Below, one piece after another: positions 32,984 through 40,549 of a DNA stretch of 64,000 nt; position 1 is the first letter of the stretch; each line of letters starts with the position of its first letter. The position numbers were made by a program, and so were the translations under genes. This stretch comes from DAOPZC01 sp035353175 (lineage in GTDB: Bacteria; Verrucomicrobiota; Kiritimatiellia; RFP12; UBA1067), in contig DAOPZC010000008.1 in the NCBI GenBank assembly GCA_035353175.1, positions 1 through 64,000 on the forward strand, given 5' to 3'. A model generated the notes under the pieces. It made no database searches, was not told the origin of the DNA, and saw nothing but the letters and a program-made list of their open reading frames with translations.

Positions 32984-34276
32984 ATGAAACGTTTTGTCGG
33001 TTGTTTGCTGATGGCGGCTGCGGTCGCTCAGGGCGCGGGGAAGGACGGCGTGTACAGCGTCATGGAGTTCGGCGCGGTGCCGGACGGCAAGACGGACAAC
33101 ACGGCGGCGATCCAGAAGGCTCTCGACGCGTGCGCTGACGCGGGCGGCGGTACGGTGCGGGTGGCGGGTGGCGCGTTCATGACCTACACGCTCCACCCGC
33201 GCTCGAACACGCGGCTCGAGATCGAAGCGGGCGCGTCGTTGGAGGGCGGACCAGACCCGCTTCTCTATCCGGAGTTCGAGCCGTCGCCCCACTGGCGGGT
33301 CGAGTTCGCCCTGCGCCGCAACAAGCGGGCGATGTTCTATGCGGTAGCCCAGACCAACCTCACCATCTGCGGCCGCGGCACCATCAACGGTCACGCCGAG
33401 CTTTTCCACGAGAGCACCGACGGAGGTAAGTCTTGGCATCGGAAACATGACCAGCTGCTCACCGGACGCAACATCTTTCTGGTTGGATGCAAGGATGTCA
33501 CGCTGGACGGATTCACCATCCAGAGCCCGACGGGGTGGAGCATGTGGCTGCTGGATTGCGACCGCGTGGCCGTCCGCGGGCTGAGGATCGACATGGACCT
33601 GAGGTTTCCGAACGGCGACGGCATCCACATCGGTTCCTGCCGCGACGTGACCGTGAGCGACTGCATCGTCCGCAGCAGCGACGACTCAATCATTCTGCGC
33701 GCCTACCAGCATCAGCTGAATGAGCCGAAGGCCTGCGAGCGGGTCGTGATCGCTAACTGCGTGCTGCAGAGCAACCAGTCGGCCGTGCGGATCGGCTGGA
33801 CGCACGACTACGAAATCAAGGACTGCCGCTTGAGTAATCTGGTCGTTCGCGACTCGCGGGCGGGTATCAGCATTCTCATGCCTCCGTTGGACAAAGTCCC
33901 GAACGATCCGCCGCGAGGACCGGGCGCGCCGCCTCTGCCGGAGGGGGACGCGGTTCGGCCGTTTGGTGTCGAGAACGTGCACTTCAGCGACATCAGCATG
34001 GACTGCCGGCAGGGGCCGATCCTCGTTTCGCTCGCGCCGGACACCAAGGTCAGCCGCATCCGCAACCTCACCTTTTCGAACATGACCATCCGCTCTCCGG
34101 AGTATCCCTCGTTTACCCTGCGGCCGGGCGACCGCGTCAGCGATATCCTGCTGAGCAACGTGCGTTTCGAGATTTTGCCCGGCGGCAAGAACGCCTTCGG
34201 CATCCGGGGCGTGGAGCGGCTGACGCTCGACCGCGTGACCTTTGTCGACGGGGGGGGCGGACAGGATGCGCGGTGA
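32984..34276 (+). CDS. GH28-type polygalacturonase-like glycosidase
   Basis: A 430-aa secreted right-handed beta-helix with signal peptide MKRFVGCLLMAAAVAQG. The start YSVMEFGAVPDGKTDNTAAIQKALDAC is characteristic of GH28/pectate-lyase-type folds. Candidate catalytic acids are in NGDGIHIGS (the NTD-like motif) and SSDDSI (Asp233, Asp234). The usual GHG and RIK motifs are not obvious; AVRIGWTHDYEI lies in the equivalent region. This suggests a GH28-like enzyme with changed specificity, acting on uronic-acid or deoxy-sugar glycans. AAGGAG precedes the ATG. It ends the module B operon; module C begins 10 nt after its stop. Confidence 0.8.
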   Translation: MKRFVGCLLMAAAVAQGAGKDGVYSVMEFGAVPDGKTDNTAAIQKALDACADAGGGTVRVAGGAFMTYTLHPRSNTRLEIEAGASLEGGPDPLLYPEFEPSPHWRVEFALRRNKRAMFYAVAQTNLTICGRGTINGHAELFHESTDGGKSWHRKHDQLLTGRNIFLVGCKDVTLDGFTIQSPTGWSMWLLDCDRVAVRGLRIDMDLRFPNGDGIHIGSCRDVTVSDCIVRSSDDSIILRAYQHQLNEPKACERVVIANCVLQSNQSAVRIGWTHDYEIKDCRLSNLVVRDSRAGISILMPPLDKVPNDPPRGPGAPPLPEGDAVRPFGVENVHFSDISMDCRQGPILVSLAPDTKVSRIRNLTFSNMTIRSPEYPSFTLRPGDRVSDILLSNVRFEILPGGKNAFGIRGVERLTLDRVTFVDGGGGQDAR

Positions 34277-34286
34277 ACAAAGGACA

Positions 34287-34351
34287 TTCGCAAAATCGAA
34301 TATCTAGTTCGCTTTATCCAGATTGTGTAAGAGACCGGATAACCCTATAGT
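34287..34351 (+). promoter_or_regulatory. 21-bp direct-repeat operator and promoter, module C
   Basis: Repeat 1 TTCGCAAAATCGAA at 34287 and repeat 2 TTCGCTTTATCCAG at 34308. The -35 is TTGTGT (34323-34328) and the -10 is TATAGT (34346-34351). Spacing is identical to the other five modules. It drives 34379 and 36048. Confidence 0.85.
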
Positions 34352-34378
34352 GGTTCCATCATTTCAAATGGGGTGAAT

Positions 34379-36055
34379 ATGTGGAAGAGAGTGCCCGTTT
34401 TGTTGGCGTTGGCGCTTTACTTAGGCGCGGGCTGGGCCGGCGGCTGCGTGCTGGCGGCGTCTGGAAACATGCTGAACCTCGCGAATCCGGGACTCGAAAA
34501 CGTCGGCAGGGGATGGCGGATTTGGAGCACGGGAAACGGGCGCGGAAGGTGGCCCGGAGACGCGCACGGCGGAACCGCAGCCGCCCTGATCGAGACCAGC
34601 AATGCGTGCCAGCGCTGCATCCTAGTGTCTCCCGGGGTGCCGGGGCTTCAGTCCGGCATGCGGCTCCGCGTGTCTTTTTTTGCCAAGTGGCTTTCCGGTG
34701 ACAGCACGGTTTTCATCGGCTTTCACGAATATGCCGGCGATGTGGCCAACATGCGCAGGGAGTGGCCAGAACGATGGCGGGGGCAGATCCCCAAGGGCGG
34801 GGCGTGGCACCTGATGCAGGCGGACGTCGAGGTTCCCGTGTTCGCAGCCGACACGCAATCGATGCTGAAGGTCCGCATTGGCCTTCCCTATGCCCGGCAG
34901 GCGCATTGGCGCAAGTCGTTCGCAGGTTTTGAGGAATCACGCTATCTGCTGGATGATATTTCGATCGAGGCCTTGAGCGGGCCTGTTTTCGCTCCTGCGA
35001 GGTCTGCCGTGGCAAAGGCGGTGAAGCACTCGTTCGACAAGGCCGATCCCCGCGACGATCCCTCGCGGTTCGGCGTGTTTTGGACGCCTTGGCGCACCTA
35101 TTGCCGGGTACCTCTCAAAACACCCCGTGAATTCGACCGGCCCAGTCAGGAGATGGATGAGGAGCTGGACGCGATGCGTGACGCCGGCGTCCGATGGATC
35201 AGGTCCATCTGGCGATGGGACAAGATTGAGTGGGAGGCCGGCAAGCCGGACTACGCCTTTCTGGACGACGTGGTCGAGCGCGCGTGGAAGCGTGGCATCC
35301 GTTTCGTGCCGTGCCTGAACACGACGCCCCGGTGGGCCTCGACGGCGCCCGCCGACGATCCGGACTTCCGCTGTTATCCGCCTGAGCTGACGGCTTGGTC
35401 GAATTTCGTGTTTCAGACCGTCTCGCATTTCAAGGGGCGCATCAAGTATTGGGAGACGTGGAACGAGCCCAACCATGTATACTGGTCGGGGACAGTCGAC
35501 GAGTTCTGCCGACATCACCAGACCGCGTATCGGGCGGCCAAAGCGGCTGATCCGCAGTGTCAGATTCTTCTTGGTGCGTTTGCCGGCTCGGGTGCGGTCT
35601 TTTTGGATCAGCTCTTGTCGATGGGGGTGAAGGATTACTTCGATGTTGTTTCGTTCCATCCTTACTCAGGGCAAAAAGAGAGCATCGATCCAGCCGAGCG
35701 TATGACGGCGCACGTCCTGAGGGTGTTGTCGGAGTATGGCTGCGAGGACCGGCCGGTCTGGTTCACCGAAATCGGTTGGCCGGGAGACTTGGCCCCGGGC
35801 ATTGGGGCCGCTCGACAGGCAGAGTTGCTGACACTTTTATACGGCCATGCTTTTCCCGCGTGCGTCGAAAAAGTCTTCTGGTTCCCGTTCGACACCTGGG
35901 GTAAACGCCCGCCGAAACCGGGCAAAGGCGGAAGCGGGCTGGCTGGCGTCTATGACGGCAAGGTTGTGCTGACACCGGCGTTCGAGGCGTATCGGAAAAC
36001 GGCGGAGAAGGCCGGATCTTTATTGAAAAAAGGGGGAGATGGCGGAGATGAATAG
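34379..36055 (+). CDS. secreted clan GH-A glycosidase with N-terminal CBM-like domain
   Basis: A 558-aa protein. The signal peptide ends near residue 25. Residues about 30-200 form a jelly-roll resembling CBM4/9-type modules (NPGLENVGRGWRIWS, RLRVSFFAKW, YLLDDISIEA). The barrel has WNEPNHVYW (acid/base Glu363) and WFTEIGWPG (nucleophile Glu464), typical of GH39/GH51/GH5-like enzymes. The start is ATG 34379, with GGGGTGA just upstream; GTG 34373 is the alternative. The 3' end overlaps the GH16 gene by 8 nt. Together the pair suggests attack on a mixed beta-linked glycan; the exact substrate is inference. Confidence 0.85.
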   Translation: MWKRVPVLLALALYLGAGWAGGCVLAASGNMLNLANPGLENVGRGWRIWSTGNGRGRWPGDAHGGTAAALIETSNACQRCILVSPGVPGLQSGMRLRVSFFAKWLSGDSTVFIGFHEYAGDVANMRREWPERWRGQIPKGGAWHLMQADVEVPVFAADTQSMLKVRIGLPYARQAHWRKSFAGFEESRYLLDDISIEALSGPVFAPARSAVAKAVKHSFDKADPRDDPSRFGVFWTPWRTYCRVPLKTPREFDRPSQEMDEELDAMRDAGVRWIRSIWRWDKIEWEAGKPDYAFLDDVVERAWKRGIRFVPCLNTTPRWASTAPADDPDFRCYPPELTAWSNFVFQTVSHFKGRIKYWETWNEPNHVYWSGTVDEFCRHHQTAYRAAKAADPQCQILLGAFAGSGAVFLDQLLSMGVKDYFDVVSFHPYSGQKESIDPAERMTAHVLRVLSEYGCEDRPVWFTEIGWPGDLAPGIGAARQAELLTLLYGHAFPACVEKVFWFPFDTWGKRPPKPGKGGSGLAGVYDGKVVLTPAFEAYRKTAEKAGSLLKKGGDGGDE

Positions 36056-37088
36056 AGAAACACTTGTTCGGACGATCACGTTCGCTGGGCTGTTTATCGT
36101 TTGTGCGATTACGGGCAATGCGGCCGCGCAGGCTGCACCTGTCAAGAAAAAGCCCGCCAAACCGCCTGTCCCCCTCACGGAGGTCCCGATCACAAAGGCG
36201 GAGCCGGTCGCGGGACGCGCGGCCAGCCTGTTGCCTGCGGGCAAAACGTGGAAACTGGTCTGGAATGACGAGTTCGACGGCACGAAGCTCGACGACACAA
36301 AGTGGAATTACCGCCTGCACTACTGGGGCTTCAAGTCGCCCACCTTTACCGACGAGGGAGTCGAACTCGACGGTGAAGGCCACCTGAAGATCGGCCTCAT
36401 CCGCAAGGGTGACGACTTCTACTCAGGGCATCTGCAGACAGGCGGCAATACGTTTGACTTGCCGCGCGACGAGGATGCCCCTGGCCCCTGGCTTTTCGGA
36501 ACGAAAAAGCCGGCGAAGTTTATGCACAAGTTCGGCTACTATGAGATCCGCTGTAAGCTGCCGAAGAACGACGGCTGGCACGCGGCGTTCTGGCTGCAGT
36601 CTCCCTCCATCGGCGCTCACCCCGATCCGAAGTACTGCGGCGTCGAGTGCGACATCATGGAGAACTACCGCCAGCACACCGAGGGTACGATCGGCTGCGG
36701 CAACGGCTGGGGCGGCTACGGCAAGGAGAACAAGTGGTTCGGCCACTTTTGGTTCAACTACGAGGAGACTGCGGACGGTTGGCACTATTATGGCGTCGAC
36801 TGGTCGCCCGAGGGGTATGTCTTCTACGCCGACGGCAAACTGGTGGGTAAGCAGATGCCACCTCAGTGTCCGGTCTCGGAAGTGGACCAGTTCATTCTCG
36901 TCTCGACGGAGTGCCACGGCTATCATCGTTCCGCCAACCGCGGTGGGCTGGAGTCGAAATCGCCTGCCGGATGGAACGGTAAGCCCGTGCCCGCGCTGTT
37001 CAATGCCGTCCTGCCAGACTGGTTCGAGGTCGATTTCGTAAGGGTGTTCGATGCGGAGCAATCTAGACGCAATGAGTATGGGAACTAA
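36048..37088 (+). CDS. GH16-family endo-glycanase
   Basis: A 346-aa secreted beta-jelly-roll enzyme. After a signal peptide (about 27 residues) and a Lys/Pro-rich linker (PVKKKPAKPPVPL), the domain starts KLVWNDEFDGTKLDDTKWNY. The catalytic motif ExDxxE is VECDIMENY (Glu200, Asp202, Glu205). FGYYEIRCKLP and WHYYGVDWSPEGYVFYADG are family hallmarks. GH16 members cleave beta-1,3/1,4-glucans, agar, carrageenan or porphyran; the subfamily cannot be fixed here. The ATG at 36048 is preferred over 36039 because GGGGGA at 36032-36037 is then correctly spaced. It overlaps the upstream gene by 8 nt, so translation is probably coupled. Confidence 0.92.
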   Translation: MNRETLVRTITFAGLFIVCAITGNAAAQAAPVKKKPAKPPVPLTEVPITKAEPVAGRAASLLPAGKTWKLVWNDEFDGTKLDDTKWNYRLHYWGFKSPTFTDEGVELDGEGHLKIGLIRKGDDFYSGHLQTGGNTFDLPRDEDAPGPWLFGTKKPAKFMHKFGYYEIRCKLPKNDGWHAAFWLQSPSIGAHPDPKYCGVECDIMENYRQHTEGTIGCGNGWGGYGKENKWFGHFWFNYEETADGWHYYGVDWSPEGYVFYADGKLVGKQMPPQCPVSEVDQFILVSTECHGYHRSANRGGLESKSPAGWNGKPVPALFNAVLPDWFEVDFVRVFDAEQSRRNEYGN

Positions 37089-37145
37089 AGTCCCCGCATC
37101 CATCAGGCGATCCTTGGTCGGGGCATCTTCCCGATGCGTCTGCGG

Positions 37146-37162
37146 CGGGTTCGGGAAACCCG
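37146..37162. terminator. short hairpin between convergent genes
   Basis: CGGGTT-CGGGA-AACCCG forms a 6-bp stem in the 93-nt gap between the GH16 gene and the convergent regulator gene. It has no T-run on either side, so termination is only possible, not clear. Confidence 0.3.
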
Positions 37163-37181
37163 ACCTGTCGGAGGTGGGGGG

Positions 37182-38405
37182 CTACCTTGCGATGCGATCC
37201 GCAGTCTGGTTCCTGTAGTCCCCCATGGTGGAACCATAGGTCTGGCGGAAAATCACCCCAAGGTGGTTGGGTCCGGTGAAGCCGCAACGCTTGGCGATTT
37301 CGGAGAACGGGAGCGTTGTCCGGGTGACCAGCGAGCGGACGGTGTCCATGCGGGCGCGCTGGATCTCGTCCATGACCGACCGGTTGAGTGTTTGCGCGAA
37401 GCGCTTTTCGACCCACCGTTGCGTGACGCCCGCGTGGTCCGCCACGTCCGAGACGCGGATGTTCAGCCCTGCGTTGATGCGGATGTACTCGAGCGCGCGG
37501 ATCACGAGCCTGTCGTTCACCTGCAGGCGCTGGGTCGAGGCGCGCGCCACGACCTCCTGCGGCGCGAATGTGACGCACCGCTGTTTTTTCAGTGTCTTGC
37601 GCATGAGCTGGTCCAGCAGTTCCGCGGCGGCGTATCCGGCACGCTCCATATCCACAGCGATGCTCGAGAGCGGCGGCAGACTGGTTTCGCAGATCATCAC
37701 GTCGTTGTTCACCGCGAGTACGGCGACCTCATACGGGACGGGCAGGTCGGCCGCGAGGCAGGCGTTGAGCACCTGTCGTCCGCGCGCGTCGTTAGCCGCG
37801 AAGACGGCAAGCGGCTTGGGCAGCTTGGCAAGCCAGCGGCTCATGCGCGTGCGCTCCACTTCCCATTCGGTGCGCTCGAAATTTGTCGGGGATGGATAAA
37901 TCGCGCACCCGTGTCCCGCTTCAGCGAGACGGGAGACGAACGCCTCTTGCCGCCAACGCGACCAGTTCATGCCACTGGGCTCGCCGACGAATGCGAAGTT
38001 CGTGAAATCGTTGGCGAGATAATGGTCGGCCGCACGCTGCGCCACGGCGGCCGAGTCGCACGATACGCGGCAGCAGCGCGAGAGCGTGTGGATGGGGTCA
38101 AGGTACTCGTCGATCGGATCGATGAGTACGGTGGGTAGCTTGGCGGCCACGACATCGGCGGCGACTTGCGGGTTCGGGATGCGGGCGATGATGCCGGAGC
38201 CGCGCCAGACCCGCAGATCGGGCATCTTCTGATCGTTCGCGCCGCCCGAGTCGAGGTGCAGCGCCCACGGACCGTAGAGGCGCACATAATCGAGGATGCC
38301 CCGCAGCATTCCGCGGGACACTTCATGCGACGACTCCAACAGGATTGCGACTTGCGGGATCTGCTGACGCGTGGCCTTTTTGGCCTGTGGCCGTTTTTCA
38401 AGCAT
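37182..38405 (-). CDS. XylR-like regulator 1 (LacI-type sensor fused to AraC-type HTH)
   Basis: A 407-aa transcription regulator. Residues about 15-280 form a periplasmic-binding-protein-like sensor (PQVAILLESSHEVSRGMLRGI, PLAVFAANDARGRQVLNAC, VPYEVAVLAVNND, LPPLSSIAVDMERAGYAAAELL). The last 105 residues are a double-HTH AraC domain (VIRALEYIRINAGLNIRVSDVAD... EIAKRCGFTGPNHLGVIFRQTYGSTMGDY). This is the fusion seen in E. coli XylR, which binds direct repeats and activates sugar genes. It is divergent from the module D operon, making it the best candidate to bind the 21-bp repeat family. A -10-like TATACT ends 6 nt before the ATG and no ribosome site is seen, so the mRNA may be leaderless. Confidence 0.88.
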   Translation of the reverse strand: MLEKRPQAKKATRQQIPQVAILLESSHEVSRGMLRGILDYVRLYGPWALHLDSGGANDQKMPDLRVWRGSGIIARIPNPQVAADVVAAKLPTVLIDPIDEYLDPIHTLSRCCRVSCDSAAVAQRAADHYLANDFTNFAFVGEPSGMNWSRWRQEAFVSRLAEAGHGCAIYPSPTNFERTEWEVERTRMSRWLAKLPKPLAVFAANDARGRQVLNACLAADLPVPYEVAVLAVNNDVMICETSLPPLSSIAVDMERAGYAAAELLDQLMRKTLKKQRCVTFAPQEVVARASTQRLQVNDRLVIRALEYIRINAGLNIRVSDVADHAGVTQRWVEKRFAQTLNRSVMDEIQRARMDTVRSLVTRTTLPFSEIAKRCGFTGPNHLGVIFRQTYGSTMGDYRNQTADRIAR

Positions 38406-38411
38406 GCCGAT

Positions 38412-38417
38412 AGTATA
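38412..38417 (-). promoter_or_regulatory. -10 element of XylR-like regulator 1
   Basis: TATACT on the minus strand ends 6 nt before the ATG at 38405, placing the expected transcription start at or within a base or two of the start codon. No good -35 is visible at the usual distance. Confidence 0.5.
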
Positions 38418-38475
38418 GCGACAAACGCGGCGTTGAGGAATGCAGATTTAGCGGACTTTTGGGGCGGGAGTGGGG

Positions 38476-38540
38476 TTCGGAAAATCGAGCATCGAGTTCG
38501 GGAAATCGAGGTTGTAGGACTTCTCCAGTCCTCATATAGT
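38476..38540 (+). promoter_or_regulatory. 21-bp direct-repeat operator and promoter, module D
   Basis: Repeat 1 TTCGGAAAATCGAG at 38476 and repeat 2 TTCGGGAAATCGAG at 38497. The -35 is TTGTAG (38512-38517) and the -10 is TATAGT (38535-38540). It lies in the divergent region between XylR-like regulator 1 and the surface-protein gene at 38598. Both repeats have TTCGG instead of TTCGC, and they are the most similar pair within any module. Confidence 0.82.
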
Positions 38541-38597
38541 GAAAGTGATTATTGTTTAAGATGATATTTCATCGTACAAAGAACAAAGGAGTCGGTC

Positions 38598-40505
38598 ATG
38601 AAACAGCGGATTCTGTTGGCGGTGAGCGTGGCAGGCTTGGCCGTGTTCGGTCATGCGGCCAGCGCCAATTTGCATTGGAAAGGGCCCGACGGCGTTTTTG
38701 AAGAGATGTCCAGCTGGGTCGAGAACAACAAGGTGCCGACCGCCGAAGATTTCATCATCGTTAAGAATTACAGCGGTGCGAATTGGTCGGTCTCGTTCGC
38801 CAACGACGAGACCAGCTGGAAGTCGGAAATCGGCACGCCTCGGACGGATTACGAGACCGTATTCAAGATGAACGGCTACGCGTGGGCATTGAAGGAGGAC
38901 CTCCACATGGGAGAGCTGACCGTCGGCGGAGGGCGCATTGTGTTCACGAACGGAACGTTGTGTGCGCCGGTTCTGAGCTTTGTTCCATCGGTGACAAACA
39001 CTTTGCTGCTGTCGATGAACACCGTCACCTGCGAGGTGGGGACCACAAAGTATGGGTTTACGCGCGCCACGTTCGAAGGCGGAAGTCTGAAGGTGACCAA
39101 TCTGTTCTCGGTGGGGCAGACCGGTAGCCGCGAAGCTTCGGTGACATTTGACAAAGGGGCCGTGGTCAGTGCCACCAACTGGTTCGTTGTGGGCGATGAG
39201 GTCGGCGCGACGGGCGGGATCATCAATGTCAACGGGCATCTCGAATATCAGGGAGGCAACGCGTTTTTCATCGGCCGTGCCGGGTATGGCTCTCTGACGG
39301 CGGCGGGAGGTTCGACGTTCATTCAAAACATTCCTTATGTTGGCTATACGAATACGGGCGTCGGCGTCTTGACGGTGACGGGTGGGGCGAACACCTTTGG
39401 AACGGTTGCGGAAAACAAACTGAATGTCGGGCAATACGGTCGGGGAAAGGTCTTGGGCTACGGCGGAACAAATTACGCATGCGGTCTTAACTTCGGTTAC
39501 AACCGCGGCGGTTACGGCGAAATGATCCTGACCAACGGGTCGTGGACGTTTTCAAACTATTCGTGGATCGGCTATTACGGCAAAGGCGTCGTTTCCATGA
39601 GTGGCGGGACGATGGTTTCGCCTTCCGCGTATTGCATTGGGCGTCAGTCCGGAGGAACGGGGATCGTCACAGTCGCGGGCGGAGCGCTGGACGTGAATGC
39701 CGAAATCCGGTTGGGGGGCGCTGCGGGTTCATACGGCTCTCTTGAGCTTTCCGGAACTGGCGTGCTGAAAGCGGGATTCATTTCGGAACAGGAGTCGGGT
39801 GCCGCCAGCAGCCTGCTTTTCGATGGCGGCACGCTGCAGCCGAAGTGGAATCTTGCGTCGGGCGCGCTGATCCGCTCGGTGGATGATATCCGCCTGACGG
39901 CGAATGGACTGGTCGTCGATACGGCGGGCAAGGACGCCGTGATCACGGGGATGCTGCAGAATGCTTCGGGCGAGGCGGGCAGCATCACCAAGAAGGGCGC
40001 AGGGAAACTGACGCTTGTGGGCGCGCGTGCGGCCACCGGCCCGGTTTCGGTTCAGGATGGCACGCTTGCGATGAGCAACAGCGTGACCGTGTCGGCGGGG
40101 GCGTCCAGAATTGACGGGACGCTGACGCTGGCGGCGGTGGACGACCGGCTTATCGTCGGTGCGGGGGCTGTGCTGGCGGGCACCGGCGCGGTGGCGCGGG
40201 TGACGCTGCAAGACAACGCCATGTATGCGCGGTCCAAGGCGGACAACGCCGTGACGCCGCTCACGGTCAGTGACTGTGTGGCGAGCGGCCGGCTAACGAT
40301 TGCGCTGACGGGGTACACGTTGAGAGAGCTGAAAACGGCATTGCCGCTGATCCGTATGCCGACGGCCGCCATCGATACCGGAAAAATCAGCGTCACGTTG
40401 AACGGGGTGACGAATCGGTTTCTGCTCGCAAAATATGTCGCGGACGGCGGGCAACAGGTGCTTTCCGTCTCCTATTCGGCTGGAACGTTGGTCCGGGTGA
40501 GATAG
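38598..40505 (+). CDS. secreted autotransporter-like beta-helix repeat protein
   Basis: A 635-aa protein with signal peptide MKQRILLAVSVAGLAVFGHAASA. The body is built from irregular repeats of 20-30 residues rich in Gly, Thr, Ser and Asn (GGRIVFTNGTL, GYGSLTAAGGSTF, GVGVLTVTGGAN, GYGEMILTNGSW, GKGVVSMSGGTM, GGTGIVTVAGGAL, SYGSLELSGTGVL). GSITKKGAGKLTLVGARAATGPVSVQDGTL matches the autotransporter-associated beta-strand repeat (PF12951 type). No C-terminal translocator barrel or PEP-CTERM anchor is present, so it is probably a surface or released adhesin/scaffold. AAAGGAG precedes the ATG. First gene of the module D operon; the next gene starts 44 nt on. Confidence 0.8.
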   Translation: MKQRILLAVSVAGLAVFGHAASANLHWKGPDGVFEEMSSWVENNKVPTAEDFIIVKNYSGANWSVSFANDETSWKSEIGTPRTDYETVFKMNGYAWALKEDLHMGELTVGGGRIVFTNGTLCAPVLSFVPSVTNTLLLSMNTVTCEVGTTKYGFTRATFEGGSLKVTNLFSVGQTGSREASVTFDKGAVVSATNWFVVGDEVGATGGIINVNGHLEYQGGNAFFIGRAGYGSLTAAGGSTFIQNIPYVGYTNTGVGVLTVTGGANTFGTVAENKLNVGQYGRGKVLGYGGTNYACGLNFGYNRGGYGEMILTNGSWTFSNYSWIGYYGKGVVSMSGGTMVSPSAYCIGRQSGGTGIVTVAGGALDVNAEIRLGGAAGSYGSLELSGTGVLKAGFISEQESGAASSLLFDGGTLQPKWNLASGALIRSVDDIRLTANGLVVDTAGKDAVITGMLQNASGEAGSITKKGAGKLTLVGARAATGPVSVQDGTLAMSNSVTVSAGASRIDGTLTLAAVDDRLIVGAGAVLAGTGAVARVTLQDNAMYARSKADNAVTPLTVSDCVASGRLTIALTGYTLRELKTALPLIRMPTAAIDTGKISVTLNGVTNRFLLAKYVADGGQQVLSVSYSAGTLVRVR

Positions 40506-40549
40506 CGAGATTCACGAAGAACAAGCCGCAAAATAAGAAAGGGACGAGG

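Noticed and set aside
37146..37162. Bidirectional intrinsic terminator between 36048 and 37182 genes
   Set aside because: The hairpin is short and lacks T-runs on both strands; kept only as a low-confidence feature.
38598..40505. Complete autotransporter (type V secretion) for the repeat protein
   Set aside because: No C-terminal translocator beta-barrel is present and the C-terminus ends in TLVRVR, so only the passenger-type repeats are supported.
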